Positions 44,414-54,616 of a stretch of DNA of 64,000 bases are shown piece after piece. The notes beneath the pieces are model-generated. The model made no database searches, was not told where the DNA came from, and saw nothing but the letters and a program-made list of their open reading frames with translations. The DNA comes from JAYYPW01 sp036128855 (GTDB lineage: Bacteria > Pseudomonadota > Gammaproteobacteria > Comchoanobacterales > Comchoanobacteraceae). Within the stretch, counting starts at the first letter, position 1. Every line of letters starts with the position of its first letter. The DNA lies in the NCBI GenBank assembly GCA_036128855.1, contig JAYYPW010000014.1:62001-126000 (forward strand), written 5' to 3'. The translations under genes were made by a program, and so were the position numbers.

Positions 44414-45924
44414 AGTACTGGACTTCTTATATGCTGGTTTATCGTTGCATCCATTATATCTACACACGACTGGTGCGTGAATGTAACTAATGGATTAGGA
44501 TTTAACCCTAATATTAAAACGCCCGCTGCAAGAAGGACTAGAACCGTAGTTTCCAGCCAATCAATATCTTTCAATACTAATAAATCGGTATTAGTTATTC
44601 TTCCATAGAATACGCGCTTGACCATCCATAGAGTGTATGCAGCTGAGAGTACTAAGGTAACACTTGTAGTAATTGCAAGAAAAGGGGATGCTTGAAAACT
44701 TGCCATGATCACCATGACTTCCCCAACAAAGCCTCCTGTTCCAGGTAAACCTAGATTACTTAAACAGAAAAGAATAAATAGGGTCGAAAGTATTGGCATC
44801 GTTTTTGCTAACCCCCCAAAAGCACGCATATCTCGCGTATGTATTCTTTGATAAATGAATCCGAAGGCAAGAAACATCCCTGCAGAACTGAACGCATGAG
44901 CAATCATTTGTATAACACTACCCTGCAACCCAATTATGCCAGCTTCATATACTGAATGCATACTAAAAAGATATATAAGAAATATACCCATAGTCACGAT
45001 ACCCATATGTGCAATAGAGGAATATGCTATCAATCTTTTGATATCTTTTTGGGTTAAGGTAACCAATCCAATAAAGAGAATAGCTATTAAAGAGAGAGCA
45101 ACCATATAACTTGAAAAATATGCACTTGCTTCTTGAGTAATCGGGAGGTTAAAACGAAGAAAACCAAATGCTCCAACCTTAAGCATGAGCGCAGCTAGCA
45201 TGACAGATCCCCCTGCTGGCGCTTCTGTATGAGCATCTGGCAACCAGGTATGTACGGGCCACATAGGGACTTTCACTGCAAATGCGAGTGTACAAGCAAG
45301 AAATACTGCTATTTGCTCGTATTGAGAAAGAGATAAGGTATAAAAAGTAGTTAGATCAAAACTTCCTGCTTTCACTCCTAAATATATGATAGCAACTAGA
45401 AATGGTGCTGAACCAAAAAAGGTATATAAAAAGAGTTTATATGCTGCTTTTACTCTATCTTTGGAACCAAAAACTCCCATACTAATGAATAAAGGAATTA
45501 AAGTTGCTTCATAAAAGAAATAAAATAGCAGCGCGTCTAGAGCACTAAAAACCCCAATAATAGTTGCTTGCATCAGAAAGAAGCAGGATAAGTATAGGGG
45601 AACATTTTCTTTTATCAGTTTATGATGACACGCTACTAATATGGTAGTAGTAAATACTGTTACCATAATCATTGCGACGCTGATCCCGTCAACACCAAAA
45701 TGATACTCTAAGCCTAAACCTGGAAGCCAAGGCGTACGCTCAACCAGTTGAAATCCGCTTAGGGTTGGATCAAATGCTCTGAATAATTCATACACCAACC
45801 CTACACTGATTCCTATAAGAATCAGGCTTAATACTTGAGCAAGGCGTTTTTGTTGACTGGGGATACTCAAGAGTATTGCTGCGCCAATTGCACTTTCCAT
45901 TATAAGACTAGCTAGAATTTCCAT
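44383..45924 (-). CDS. nuoM: NADH-quinone oxidoreductase subunit M
   Basis: 513 residues, about 14 helices, proton-pumping antiporter-like subunit. Conserved segments: FFFYEATLIPLFISMGVFG with the essential Glu, AVKVPMWPVHTWLPDAHTEA, and KRLIAYSSIAHMGIVTMG. The C-terminus (HIRSPVLCQFYYQKVF) runs past the nuoN start. The ATG lies 15 bases after nuoL. Confidence 0.96.
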   Translation of the reverse strand: MEILASLIMESAIGAAILLSIPSQQKRLAQVLSLILIGISVGLVYELFRAFDPTLSGFQLVERTPWLPGLGLEYHFGVDGISVAMIMVTVFTTTILVACHHKLIKENVPLYLSCFFLMQATIIGVFSALDALLFYFFYEATLIPLFISMGVFGSKDRVKAAYKLFLYTFFGSAPFLVAIIYLGVKAGSFDLTTFYTLSLSQYEQIAVFLACTLAFAVKVPMWPVHTWLPDAHTEAPAGGSVMLAALMLKVGAFGFLRFNLPITQEASAYFSSYMVALSLIAILFIGLVTLTQKDIKRLIAYSSIAHMGIVTMGIFLIYLFSMHSVYEAGIIGLQGSVIQMIAHAFSSAGMFLAFGFIYQRIHTRDMRAFGGLAKTMPILSTLFILFCLSNLGLPGTGGFVGEVMVIMASFQASPFLAITTSVTLVLSAAYTLWMVKRVFYGRITNTDLLVLKDIDWLETTVLVLLAAGVLILGLNPNPLVTFTHQSCVDIMDATINQHIRSPVLCQFYYQKVF

Positions 45925-45939
45925 GCCTTTTCCTTATCT

Positions 45940-47907
45940 TTACCCAATGCTCATATAGGATATTAATGCCAACCCTAGTACCATCACCGCTACATACTGA
46001 TGTAAATATCCTGTTTGTATCATCCGGCCAAATGTTGCTAATGTTTGTATACTTGTCGTCATACGCACGCTTATACTTTTATCGATACACTCTTTTTCTA
46101 CCACGGTATTACTTTCACGACTCAACCAGAGTATTATTGGCACAAATAGACTCTCATATAACCAATCAAATCCAAGTTTCTTCTCTAAGGCCCAATATAC
46201 CAATGGTATGTAGTTTGGTATTGATAGTAAAAAACGGTTTTTTCTCTCAAAGCATAGATATGTCAATATAATACCTAACGCTGTGAGGTATAAAGGTAGG
46301 TGTAGAAACGCTGTCATAATCATGTAATTTGGATCTATCAATTCATGCATAATATGATCTGTAACATCTAAGCTCATATCTTGGTAAATGGGAATGCTTT
46401 CGTATAACCAAGTGCCTAAAGCTAGCTGTCTGGCTCCAATATACCCTACTATACAACTTCCTAATGATAACGCTGCTAGTGGAAAAAGAATGGACATTGA
46501 TGCCTCTTCCACGTCCTCTGAGGTCACATCTTCTCCGTAAAAAGTTAACCAAAAAGCTCGAAAAATATAAACTGGTGTGACAAATGCACCAAGTAAAACA
46601 CACAAGTAGGCATAATTGCCGATATACATATTGTGCTTCTGGTATGCAACAGCTTGAATTATTGCTTCTTTAGAAAAAAATCCAGCAAATGGTGGAACTG
46701 CAGAGAGTGCCAAAGCACCTATCAAAAACATCATGCCTGTCAGTGGCATTTTACTATGTAGCCCTCCAAGCTTAGATAAGCTTTGCTCATGGTGGTTACA
46801 GACAATTACCGATCCTGCAGCAAGAAATAGTAGTGCCTTGAAAAAAGCATGCGTCACAAGGTGAAAAATAGCTAAGCTATACGCACCAGCTCCGACTGCA
46901 GCTACCATATACCCAAGCTGCGATAAAGTAGAATATGCGATAACCCGCTTTATGTCTGTTTGCACAACACCGACTAGCCCAAGCCATAAGGCGCCTGATG
47001 CTCCTATACCAAGAATTAAATTTGCAACACCTGGTGCACACTCGAAAATTGGTGCGAATCGACACATGACATATACGCCTGCAGTTACCATTGTTGCAGC
47101 ATGGATTAATGCAGAAATTGGCGTAGGACCTTCCATGGATTCTGGTAACCATACATGCAAAGGCATTTGTGCTGATTTAGCCATCGCCCCAATAAACCAG
47201 CATAGCGCAATCACACTGGGTACTGCAATCACTGTAGTATTGGTAAACACGATATCTTTGGCGAGAAGTTCCTGTAAATTATCAAAAATATCAGCAAATT
47301 GCACTGTTCCTAAACAATATATCACGGTAGCAATCCCAATGATAAAAGCCATATCGCCTATCCTGTTCACTAAAAAAGCTTTCAAACTTCCCTGTATAGC
47401 GCTCTCTTTCTGATAGTAAAATCCAATTAATAAATAAGAGACTAGCCCTACGCCTTCCCACCCAAAAAACAACATGATTAGATTATCTGCAGTTACAAGG
47501 CATAGCATCATGAAGGTGAACAGGGACATATAACTAAAAAATCGTGTGTAGCCACTTTCTCCATGCATGTAGCCTAGAGCATATATATGTACTAATAGTG
47601 ATATTGATGTCACAACCAGACACATCGTTGCGGTGAGTGCATCTAGCCAAAAACCGTGTATTACTGTCATCCCTTTTAGATCTAACCAAGTATACACTGC
47701 AAGGTCTACTTGAGGATTACCCTCTAAAATAAATACTTTACCTAAAATTAATGCCGCGTAAAATGCCGTTGCCAGCAATAAAATAGTAATTTTATCTGCA
47801 TATCCTTTTAGGGTATTTTGCCCAAAACCTGCAATAGCACTACCCAAAAGTGGAGCAAAAATGATCGTACTAGTTATATTATATAGGTTCATATTTCTGT
47901 GGCTCAC
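45940..47907 (-). CDS. nuoL: NADH-quinone oxidoreductase subunit L
   Basis: 655 residues, the largest antiporter-like subunit with the long lateral helix at its C-terminus. Conserved: FFGWEGVGLVSYLLIGFYY, KSAQMPLHVWLPESMEGPTP, HAATMVTAGVYVM and the broken-helix region KRVIAYSTLSQLGYM. The GTG at 47907 overlaps the TGA of the pcm remnant; an ATG five codons later (47892) is an equally good start. It follows the remnant rather than nuoK directly. Confidence 0.95.
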   Translation of the reverse strand: MSHRNMNLYNITSTIIFAPLLGSAIAGFGQNTLKGYADKITILLLATAFYAALILGKVFILEGNPQVDLAVYTWLDLKGMTVIHGFWLDALTATMCLVVTSISLLVHIYALGYMHGESGYTRFFSYMSLFTFMMLCLVTADNLIMLFFGWEGVGLVSYLLIGFYYQKESAIQGSLKAFLVNRIGDMAFIIGIATVIYCLGTVQFADIFDNLQELLAKDIVFTNTTVIAVPSVIALCWFIGAMAKSAQMPLHVWLPESMEGPTPISALIHAATMVTAGVYVMCRFAPIFECAPGVANLILGIGASGALWLGLVGVVQTDIKRVIAYSTLSQLGYMVAAVGAGAYSLAIFHLVTHAFFKALLFLAAGSVIVCNHHEQSLSKLGGLHSKMPLTGMMFLIGALALSAVPPFAGFFSKEAIIQAVAYQKHNMYIGNYAYLCVLLGAFVTPVYIFRAFWLTFYGEDVTSEDVEEASMSILFPLAALSLGSCIVGYIGARQLALGTWLYESIPIYQDMSLDVTDHIMHELIDPNYMIMTAFLHLPLYLTALGIILTYLCFERKNRFLLSIPNYIPLVYWALEKKLGFDWLYESLFVPIILWLSRESNTVVEKECIDKSISVRMTTSIQTLATFGRMIQTGYLHQYVAVMVLGLALISYMSIG

Positions 47908-48379
47908 TCACTCTGAGATTGTGCAATAAATGGCTCAAAACGACCATATAATGGCTCTTTTAGAAGTATTTTTTCTTCTACAAAACCACTTTTTTTTCTA
48001 AAAACCTTCACTTGCATCTCCTCATTGCTACTACTTTTCTGTGGCGCCTTCAGAATACCATGGTTGTGCAAGGCTATGCACCATGTTTTAGGGATTGTAC
48101 CACATATGAGATATGTTACCACAATCGCATCGCAAGGCACACCCGTACCTCCGCTCCATTTGTAAATTGCATGTCCACATTGATGTATTTATTTTTTATC
48201 AAGACTGCTTGTGCACGTATAGCTTGCGGTTTGATTTGCCCAAATAATGTATCTTGATCAAATAATACACTTAAAATAGCGGCTTGATAGCCTGATCCTC
48301 CTCTAATTCCTAAAACATATTGATTATGTCTTGTAATTGTATTCAACATCTTCTCTATATTGATATTATTTCGTTTCAT
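47904..48379 (-). pseudogene. pcm: Frameshifted, truncated pcm (protein-L-isoaspartate methyltransferase)
   Basis: Two overlapping fragments in different frames. Fragment 1 (48379-48116) has IEKMLNTI and the SAM-binding motif VLGIRGGSGYQAAIL (functional form VLEIGTGSGYQ.A.L). Fragment 2 (48140-47904) continues with PCDAIVVT (family PFDAIIVT) and ends with FVEEKILLKEPLYGRFEPF (family F..EVL.PVRFVPL). One indel near 48130-48145 separates them, and about 65 N-terminal residues are missing. Pcm repairs isoaspartyl damage in proteins; this copy must be dead. It sits inside the complex I operon between nuoK and nuoL, an unusual place. Confidence 0.8.
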
Positions 48380-48427
48380 ACAATATGCTCTTGGTGAGCT
48401 CCTGGAAATATTTGTTGGCTTTATAGC

Positions 48428-48730
48428 TTATCCGTGCATGGAACGTAATTTACCTGTATCTACACTATGTACTTTTCTGTACATCAACACCATCAATGCA
48501 AGCGCTATTGCAGACTCACTTGCAGCAACGGCGAGGATTAAAAAAACCATGATCTGGCCTTCAATATCGTGAAAATGACGAGAAAATGTAACAAAGTTCA
48601 TGCTGATAGATAAAAAAAGTAGCTCTAAGCACATTAATAAATTGATTAAATTCCGTCTATTGATAATCATACCCACCAATGCAATGCTCATCAGTAGCAT
48701 AGATAGAATAATATAATGAACAATAATCAT
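48428..48730 (-). CDS. nuoK: NADH-quinone oxidoreductase subunit K
   Basis: 100 residues, three helices; small membrane subunit of complex I. Conserved: LLMCLELLFLSISMNFVTF with the buried Glu of helix 2, and AVAASESAIALALMVLMYR with the second essential Glu. It overlaps nuoJ by 4 bases (ATGA at 48730-48727). Normally nuoL would follow at once; here the pcm remnant intervenes. Confidence 0.96.
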   Translation of the reverse strand: MIIVHYIILSMLLMSIALVGMIINRRNLINLLMCLELLFLSISMNFVTFSRHFHDIEGQIMVFLILAVAASESAIALALMVLMYRKVHSVDTGKLRSMHG

Positions 48731-49329
48731 GGTTGTGTCTTTCTGTTAGGAACTAATGTGATTCTATCGGATTTTTTCACGGTAAGTTGATCTGCTATGA
48801 CTTGCTTTTTACTACCTTTACTTGGCCTTGAGACCAGGCCTACTGCAATCATGATTGCAGTTAAAAGTATCATAGATACGATTTCAAAAGGCCAAACGTA
48901 TTTTGTGTACAACACCTCTCCTAGACTCACAACATTGTTGTATTGGGCACCAAGACTTGGTAATACAGCAAAAAAATCAATCTTCTGCCACAAACTTGGA
49001 TTTATATACGGTAATATTGATAATATAGGAAGATTTAAAGTTACAAAGGGAGTTGTGATAATCCATATTGTTGATAATTTATCTTGCTCTGCATAATGAT
49101 CAATATTTAGCATCATCACCATGAATAGAAAGAGCGTCATCACTGCCCCAATATACACAAATATAAGTGCTAGAGCTAAAAACTCAGCATCTAGTAACAA
49201 CCAAAGTATAGTGGCACATAAAAAGCATCCAATTAAACTTAACACACTTCTTATGGGGTGATTAGATAAAATAACTGTATGTGCGAAAAATAGCATCATC
49301 AACGCTACTGGATAGAATAACCATAACAT
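48727..49329 (-). CDS. nuoJ: NADH-quinone oxidoreductase subunit J
   Basis: 200 residues, five helices, complex I membrane subunit near the quinone site. Helix 3 carries the pi-bulge glycine region LALIFVYIGAVMTLFLFMVMML, diagnostic for NuoJ. The C-terminal tail is basic and polar. It starts 20 bases after nuoI. Confidence 0.95.
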   Translation of the reverse strand: MLWLFYPVALMMLFFAHTVILSNHPIRSVLSLIGCFLCATILWLLLDAEFLALALIFVYIGAVMTLFLFMVMMLNIDHYAEQDKLSTIWIITTPFVTLNLPILSILPYINPSLWQKIDFFAVLPSLGAQYNNVVSLGEVLYTKYVWPFEIVSMILLTAIMIAVGLVSRPSKGSKKQVIADQLTVKKSDRITLVPNRKTQP

Positions 49330-49348
49330 AGACTTAACCCGTTACAAC

Positions 49349-49888
49349 TTAGCGGTAATCTTTATCAGCATATCTATCTTGAGCAAGCTGTTCTTCATAT
49401 AAGTCCCCTATTGCAAGTAGTTTGTCTTTTGTAAGGATATTTTGACCTCTCTCTGTAGGAGTGTAATGTATTGCTGGGGTGAGTACAATAGAATCTACTG
49501 GGCATGACTCTTCGCATAAACCACAATTGATACATTTAAACATATCTATATCGAAGCGTTTTGTCCGCCGACTCCCATCGTCCTCACGTGGCTCTGCTTC
49601 AATGGTGATTGCAAGCGCCGGGCAAACGGCTTCACATAGCTTACATGCAATACAGCGCTCCTCTCCATTAGGATATCGTCTTAATGCAAGCATACCCCTA
49701 TGTCTGGGTGATCGGGGTAACTCTTCCTCTGGAAATTGTACGGTCACTTTTTTTTGGGTCAAATAGTTTTGTGTGGTCCGCATACCTTGTAATAACTCCC
49801 ATAGGGTTATTCGTTTGGCCAAGCCATAATATATGATAATGGCAATTGTTGCTGTAATCACTACAACTAAAGCTATCTGCCAAATCAT
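49349..49888 (-). CDS. nuoI: NADH-quinone oxidoreductase subunit I
   Basis: 179 residues from the ATG at 49888, supported by AAGGAGG six bases upstream and an ATGA overlap with nuoH; the frame stays open to 49960 inside nuoH. Two 4Fe-4S binding motifs: CIACKLCEAVCP and CINCGLCEESCP, which hold clusters N6a and N6b, carrying electrons to the quinone site. The N-terminus has a hydrophobic helix of about 20 residues (ALVVVITATIAIIIYYG) ahead of the usual LWELLQGM amphipathic region, longer than in the textbook protein. Confidence 0.96.
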   Translation of the reverse strand: MIWQIALVVVITATIAIIIYYGLAKRITLWELLQGMRTTQNYLTQKKVTVQFPEEELPRSPRHRGMLALRRYPNGEERCIACKLCEAVCPALAITIEAEPREDDGSRRTKRFDIDMFKCINCGLCEESCPVDSIVLTPAIHYTPTERGQNILTKDKLLAIGDLYEEQLAQDRYADKDYR

Positions 49889-50892
49889 AGTATGCCTCCT
49901 TGTATCATTAAAGCTGTGACTAATAGCCAAACTAAGGTTATTGGAATCAATGCTTTCCAACCTAACATCATCACCTGGTCATACCGATACCTTGGAAATG
50001 TAGAGCGCATCCATATAAAAAGGTAGATAAAGCATAAAGCTTTACACAATAGCCAAAAAGTTCCTGGTATCCAAGCAGTTAATGTTCCTAATATATAGAT
50101 ACCTTCAAAAGGAGATAACCAGCCGCCAAAAAACATCAAACTTCCTAGCGTGGAAACTAAAAGCATATTCATATATTCGGCAATAAAGAACATTAAAAAA
50201 GCAAAACCTGAGTACTCCACTTGGTAACCTGCGACAATTTCTGACTCTCCTTCTACCATATCGAAAGGTGGTCTATTGGTCTCTGCTACCGCGCTAATCC
50301 AATATATTACCGTAAGAGGGAAAAGCGGAATAAAATACCAATGCCAAATACCACCTTGTTGTGCAAGTACAATTTCTTTTATATTCATAGACCCAGCGAC
50401 CATTAATACCCCTACTAAAGCGAATCCCATCGCTATTTCATAGGAGATAACTTGGGCCATACAACGCATTGCCCCAAAAAATGCATATTTTGAATTCGAT
50501 GCCCAACCTGCTAATAAAATTCCATATGCGCCAAGCGAGGTCATGGCAAACACAAATAGTACACCTGCATTAATATCTGCAAAGATCAAGTCTACATCGT
50601 AAGGAATCACCGACCACACGGCTAAAGCAGGTGCTAAACTTAATATCGGCGCTAATAAAAATAACCCTGCATTAGCAGACTGTGGGATAGTAATTTCTTT
50701 ATGCAAAAACTTAATTGCATCTGCAATCAACTGTAAAGAACCCATAGGACCGACGCGGTTGGGACCTACACGAGCCTGCATATACCCCATAACTTTGCGT
50801 TCGCCTAGAACAATTGCTATCACGACCACGAGAATCGGCACTAAAATCAGACCGATTTTGACCAAGGTCCATGCTAGTTCATATAGTGTCAT
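49885..50892 (-). CDS. nuoH: NADH-quinone oxidoreductase subunit H
   Basis: 335 residues, eight helices; forms the quinone-binding chamber at the membrane interface. Signatures: GERKVMGYMQARVGPNRVGP in the first loop, AETNRPPFDMVEGESEIVAG, and RSTFPRYRYDQVMMLGWK near the C-terminus. It starts 8 bases after nuoG. Confidence 0.97.
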   Translation of the reverse strand: MTLYELAWTLVKIGLILVPILVVVIAIVLGERKVMGYMQARVGPNRVGPMGSLQLIADAIKFLHKEITIPQSANAGLFLLAPILSLAPALAVWSVIPYDVDLIFADINAGVLFVFAMTSLGAYGILLAGWASNSKYAFFGAMRCMAQVISYEIAMGFALVGVLMVAGSMNIKEIVLAQQGGIWHWYFIPLFPLTVIYWISAVAETNRPPFDMVEGESEIVAGYQVEYSGFAFLMFFIAEYMNMLLVSTLGSLMFFGGWLSPFEGIYILGTLTAWIPGTFWLLCKALCFIYLFIWMRSTFPRYRYDQVMMLGWKALIPITLVWLLVTALMIQGGIL

Positions 50893-50900
50893 TTTTTACC

Positions 50901-53297
50901 CTATGCAAGAATTTCAACCCAGTCGGATGTACCACCAAGCTCTCTAGACTCTACGAGTGCAGTCGGAATGTCAATACAACCTTCGCAAACATTATCATCT
51001 ATCTTAAATGGAAAGCAAAAGGATTTTTTCTCCATTCGTAAGCGCAGCTTAATTCTTTGATCGACTTTGAAAGCTTTGGCTGTCTTGCTGTGCATGCGTA
51101 CCACCATTTTTTGAACCGCGCTTGCTTGCTGTAAAGCATCTGCTCGCCGTACTATACCATCAACACGGTATATTGGTTTTATACCTATACGATGTACTAA
51201 TGACTTTTGTACAGGTTCTTTTTGCCAGTCTAGCTGATTCATATCTGGTAGAGTGTCTGGCATCTCCTTGACTAAATTTGTATTTATTTCTTGTTGCAAC
51301 TCGTCTATTGCACGGAATACAAATCCTTCAAGCCCAAGCAAGGTACCTAATACTCGTAAACACTTCCAGCCAGGTTTACTGTCACCAAGATGCTCTTGAC
51401 TCGCTTGAAACGACTGCATTTGCCCCATCGCATTTATATAGGTGCCTGACATTTCACTCGGTGGGGTTATAGGTAACAGTATGTTTGCATATTCACGCAT
51501 TGCTTTAGTTTCAAATGGGGTAAAACACACGACTGTGTCACTATTTTTTAAGGCAGTTATAGCTCTTTTGGGATTAAAAATATCAAACTCGGGCTCAAAT
51601 TGATGTATCCATAGCATTTTTTTTGGTTTTTCTAGTAAAGCATGGCAATCTAACCCGCTTGTTTTTCCATCTTTTTGGCCTGGTATGGCTCCGATCATGT
51701 GCAAGCCGCGTGCGTTACACCCTGGCGTCATTAACAACTTATCTGTACCAGTAATTCGGCTAATATAGTTAATTATTTCAATGAGTAAACCTGCATTATG
51801 CAGACTTTGCGCATACTCTCCCACAATAATACAAGATGCGTTTTCGCTTATTTTCTTTGCTAATTCGTCACTTTTAGCGCTACTACGGATTTTTTTGAGT
51901 AAGTTTTTCCATGCATCATCAAGCGGTAGTTTCTTGATTTTACATGCGGAAACTAACACCTGTGCACAGAAATGTAGCATGTTATCATGAGCTACTTGAA
52001 TACTTTCGCAGATCGGGAAGTTCCAATCATAATGCTTAGGGTTGATACTGAAGACATCTGCACCTGCAAGACTTGCCTCACGTACTCGTATAGAGGCTAC
52101 TGGTTGCTCATGGCGGATATAACTACCGAGCAAAAGAATCGTTTTTTTACTCGAAAGGCTCGACAAATCTTCTATAGTACTGAAAGTTGATGGATTAATT
52201 TCTTTTTGACCACCACTTGAGTAAATACGATAGTCAATGTTTGGGCACTTGAGTTGTTTGGCAATTTTGGTAAGTAAATACCCCTCTTCGTTGGTGGTGC
52301 TGGGTGATAATAGAAAACCACACTCTTTGGCTCCATGCTCTTTGATTGTTTTTATTGTTCTATCTGCTACCTCATTGAGTGCTTCTTCCCATGAAATCGA
52401 TTGCCAAATGCCATTACGCTTTAACTTAGGTTGTGTCAGCCTATCACTATGCCTTAAGCCGAGGTAACTAAATCGATCTCTATCAGATAACCAAGTTTGA
52501 TTAAGTGATTCATTTTTCTTTGGTAAAACTCGCATGATTTCTGTTTTGTTCTCATACCCTTTGTTGATGGTTTGGATATACTGATTTGAACCTATACAGT
52601 CATGGCTTGCAAAAGCAATATGCTGATTAAATCCCCATGACCTACCTCGATACCTAAATGGCCTAGAAGTTAATGCACCTACTGGACATACATCGATACA
52701 ATTGCCAGATAACTCTGAATGTAAACCACGCTCAAGATAGGTTTCTATACGCATATCTTCTCCACGGCCTGTTGCTCCAAGCTCAGGAATTCCTGCAATT
52801 TCAGTACCAAAACGAATACATCGAGTACAGTGGATACAGCGTGTCATGTCTGTTGCAATCAATGGGCCTAAGTTCTCATCATCAACTGAACGCTTGGGTT
52901 CATGGAATTTACTTTCAGTATGCCCAAAACCCATAGCGAGATCTTGGAGTTCACATTCGCCTCCTTTATCACAGATTGGACAATCCAGTGGATGATTTAC
53001 CAGTAAAAACTCCATAATTGCTCGCTGTGAGGCCACTGTTGCTTTTGATTTGGTGAATACCTGCATATCTGGCATGATCTGAGTAGCACATGCTGGAAGT
53101 GTCTTTGGTGCTTTTGCTACTTCAACAAGGCACATACGACAATTTGCTACTACGGATAATTTTTCGTGATAACAAAAGCGGGGAATGTAAATCCCATAGC
53201 GGTCTGCAACCGCAATTACAGATTCTCCTTTTCTCCCTTCGACTTGCTTACCATCTATAGAAAAATATATCTTGTCGTTTTGCTGCTGCTCAGGCAT
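50901..53297 (-). CDS. nuoG: NADH-quinone oxidoreductase subunit G
   Basis: 798 residues, the large iron-sulfur subunit of the peripheral arm. The 2Fe-2S site is CHEKLSVVANCRMC; the next motifs are CPICDKGGECELQD with the HxxxC cluster region, and CIHCTRCIRFG plus CIDVCPVGAL for 4Fe-4S clusters. The C-terminal molybdopterin-oxidoreductase-like domain is complete but, as in the family, carries no cofactor. The start codon shares one base with the nuoF stop (TAATG). Confidence 0.96.
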   Translation of the reverse strand: MPEQQQNDKIYFSIDGKQVEGRKGESVIAVADRYGIYIPRFCYHEKLSVVANCRMCLVEVAKAPKTLPACATQIMPDMQVFTKSKATVASQRAIMEFLLVNHPLDCPICDKGGECELQDLAMGFGHTESKFHEPKRSVDDENLGPLIATDMTRCIHCTRCIRFGTEIAGIPELGATGRGEDMRIETYLERGLHSELSGNCIDVCPVGALTSRPFRYRGRSWGFNQHIAFASHDCIGSNQYIQTINKGYENKTEIMRVLPKKNESLNQTWLSDRDRFSYLGLRHSDRLTQPKLKRNGIWQSISWEEALNEVADRTIKTIKEHGAKECGFLLSPSTTNEEGYLLTKIAKQLKCPNIDYRIYSSGGQKEINPSTFSTIEDLSSLSSKKTILLLGSYIRHEQPVASIRVREASLAGADVFSINPKHYDWNFPICESIQVAHDNMLHFCAQVLVSACKIKKLPLDDAWKNLLKKIRSSAKSDELAKKISENASCIIVGEYAQSLHNAGLLIEIINYISRITGTDKLLMTPGCNARGLHMIGAIPGQKDGKTSGLDCHALLEKPKKMLWIHQFEPEFDIFNPKRAITALKNSDTVVCFTPFETKAMREYANILLPITPPSEMSGTYINAMGQMQSFQASQEHLGDSKPGWKCLRVLGTLLGLEGFVFRAIDELQQEINTNLVKEMPDTLPDMNQLDWQKEPVQKSLVHRIGIKPIYRVDGIVRRADALQQASAVQKMVVRMHSKTAKAFKVDQRIKLRLRMEKKSFCFPFKIDDNVCEGCIDIPTALVESRELGGTSDWVEILA

Positions 53298-54616
53298 TAT
53301 CCGCGATGCTCCTTGGTTATTTTGGAGTGTTTATGTTCGATGAAATAACTGAATTCATCTTGAAATTCTGTCACAAAACTTAGCACCGGCCAGGCAAAAG
53401 CTTCGCCAAACGCACAAATCGTTCTACCTTCAACGTTTCCAGCGATACGTAATAGCTCATCAATATCTTCTGGACGCCCCTTACCATCTAAGATTCGTTC
53501 AACTATACGCATTACCCAACCGCTACCTTCTCGACAAGGCGTACATTGTCCGCATGATTCTTGTTTGTAAAAACGTGCAATACAAGCGAGGGTGTCTACC
53601 ATACATGTAGTTTCATCCATCACAATCACTCCACCTGATCCTAACCCCGAACCCACTCCCTGTAATGAAGCATAATCCATGTTGAGTTCGAGCATTTTTT
53701 CTCCGGGAATCACTTTCATCGAGCTTCCACCTGGTATGACTGCTTTGAGTTTACGTCCTTGTCGTACACCGCCACACAAAGCTAACATATCCCGAAAAGG
53801 CGTTCCTAATGGCAGCTCATAGACTCCTGGCTTTACTACATGACCACTAATACAAAAAATCTTTGTTCCACCACTGCCTGCACAGCCTAAGTCTGCAAAC
53901 CATTCTGCACCTTTTTGTAATATCACCGGCAATGAAGCGAGGGTTTCTGTATTATTTATTGTAGTAGGTTTACCATAAAGACCATAGTTTGCTGGAAAAG
54001 GTGGTTTTACTCTGGGCATACCCCGCTTTCCTTCTAAAGACTCTAACATGGCTGTTTCTTCACCTACTATATAGGATCCTGCACCTAATACATTATGAAG
54101 ATCGATATCTATACCTGTGCCTTGAATATTTTTTCCTAGGAGACCTTCGGCATATGCTTCTTTAAGTGCTTGCTCACACCGAGCAAATTGTATAGTAAAC
54201 TCACCTCGTAAATAATTATAACCGCATGACATTCCTTGGGCGTAACAGGCTATCAACATGCCTTCAATGAGTTGATGTGGGTTGTTCTGTAGAATTAAAG
54301 TATCTTTACAGGTACCAGGCTCTCCCTCATCTGAATTACACACCAAATAACGTGGATGTGGTGCTTCTGCTCGAATAAAGCTCATCTTTAATCCAGTTGA
54401 AAAACCGGCTCCTCCCCGTCCTCTTAGTACTGAGTCTTTTATTTTTGCCACGATAGACTGGGGATCGATTTTTGTCTTTAGAATTTCTCGCCACACTGTA
54501 TAGCCACCTACAGACTCATAGGTCTTTAATGACCATGGATTGTCTAAAGCTAGAGTTCGATAGCATACCTGGTTTATATTTTTTGGATTTAATTCTACTT
54601 TGTTTGCCTGGGTCAT
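53297..54616 (-). CDS. nuoF: NADH-quinone oxidoreductase subunit F
   Basis: 439 residues, binds NADH, FMN and cluster N3. The FMN/NADH glycine loop is LRGRGGAGFSTGLKMSF, further GEETAMLESLEGKRGMPRVK, and the cluster motif is SCGQCTPCREG with the last Cys in GRTICAFGEA. It starts within the end of nuoE (4-base overlap). Confidence 0.97.
   Translation of the reverse strand: MTQANKVELNPKNINQVCYRTLALDNPWSLKTYESVGGYTVWREILKTKIDPQSIVAKIKDSVLRGRGGAGFSTGLKMSFIRAEAPHPRYLVCNSDEGEPGTCKDTLILQNNPHQLIEGMLIACYAQGMSCGYNYLRGEFTIQFARCEQALKEAYAEGLLGKNIQGTGIDIDLHNVLGAGSYIVGEETAMLESLEGKRGMPRVKPPFPANYGLYGKPTTINNTETLASLPVILQKGAEWFADLGCAGSGGTKIFCISGHVVKPGVYELPLGTPFRDMLALCGGVRQGRKLKAVIPGGSSMKVIPGEKMLELNMDYASLQGVGSGLGSGGVIVMDETTCMVDTLACIARFYKQESCGQCTPCREGSGWVMRIVERILDGKGRPEDIDELLRIAGNVEGRTICAFGEAFAWPVLSFVTEFQDEFSYFIEHKHSKITKEHRG

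Noticed and set aside
46952..47413. 153-codon plus-strand frame opposite nuoL
   Set aside because: Lies fully antisense to a well-conserved complex I gene, so it is a codon-bias shadow.
48012..48257. 81-codon plus-strand frame in the nuoK-nuoL gap
   Set aside because: The minus strand explains this region better as a pcm remnant with matching motifs in order.
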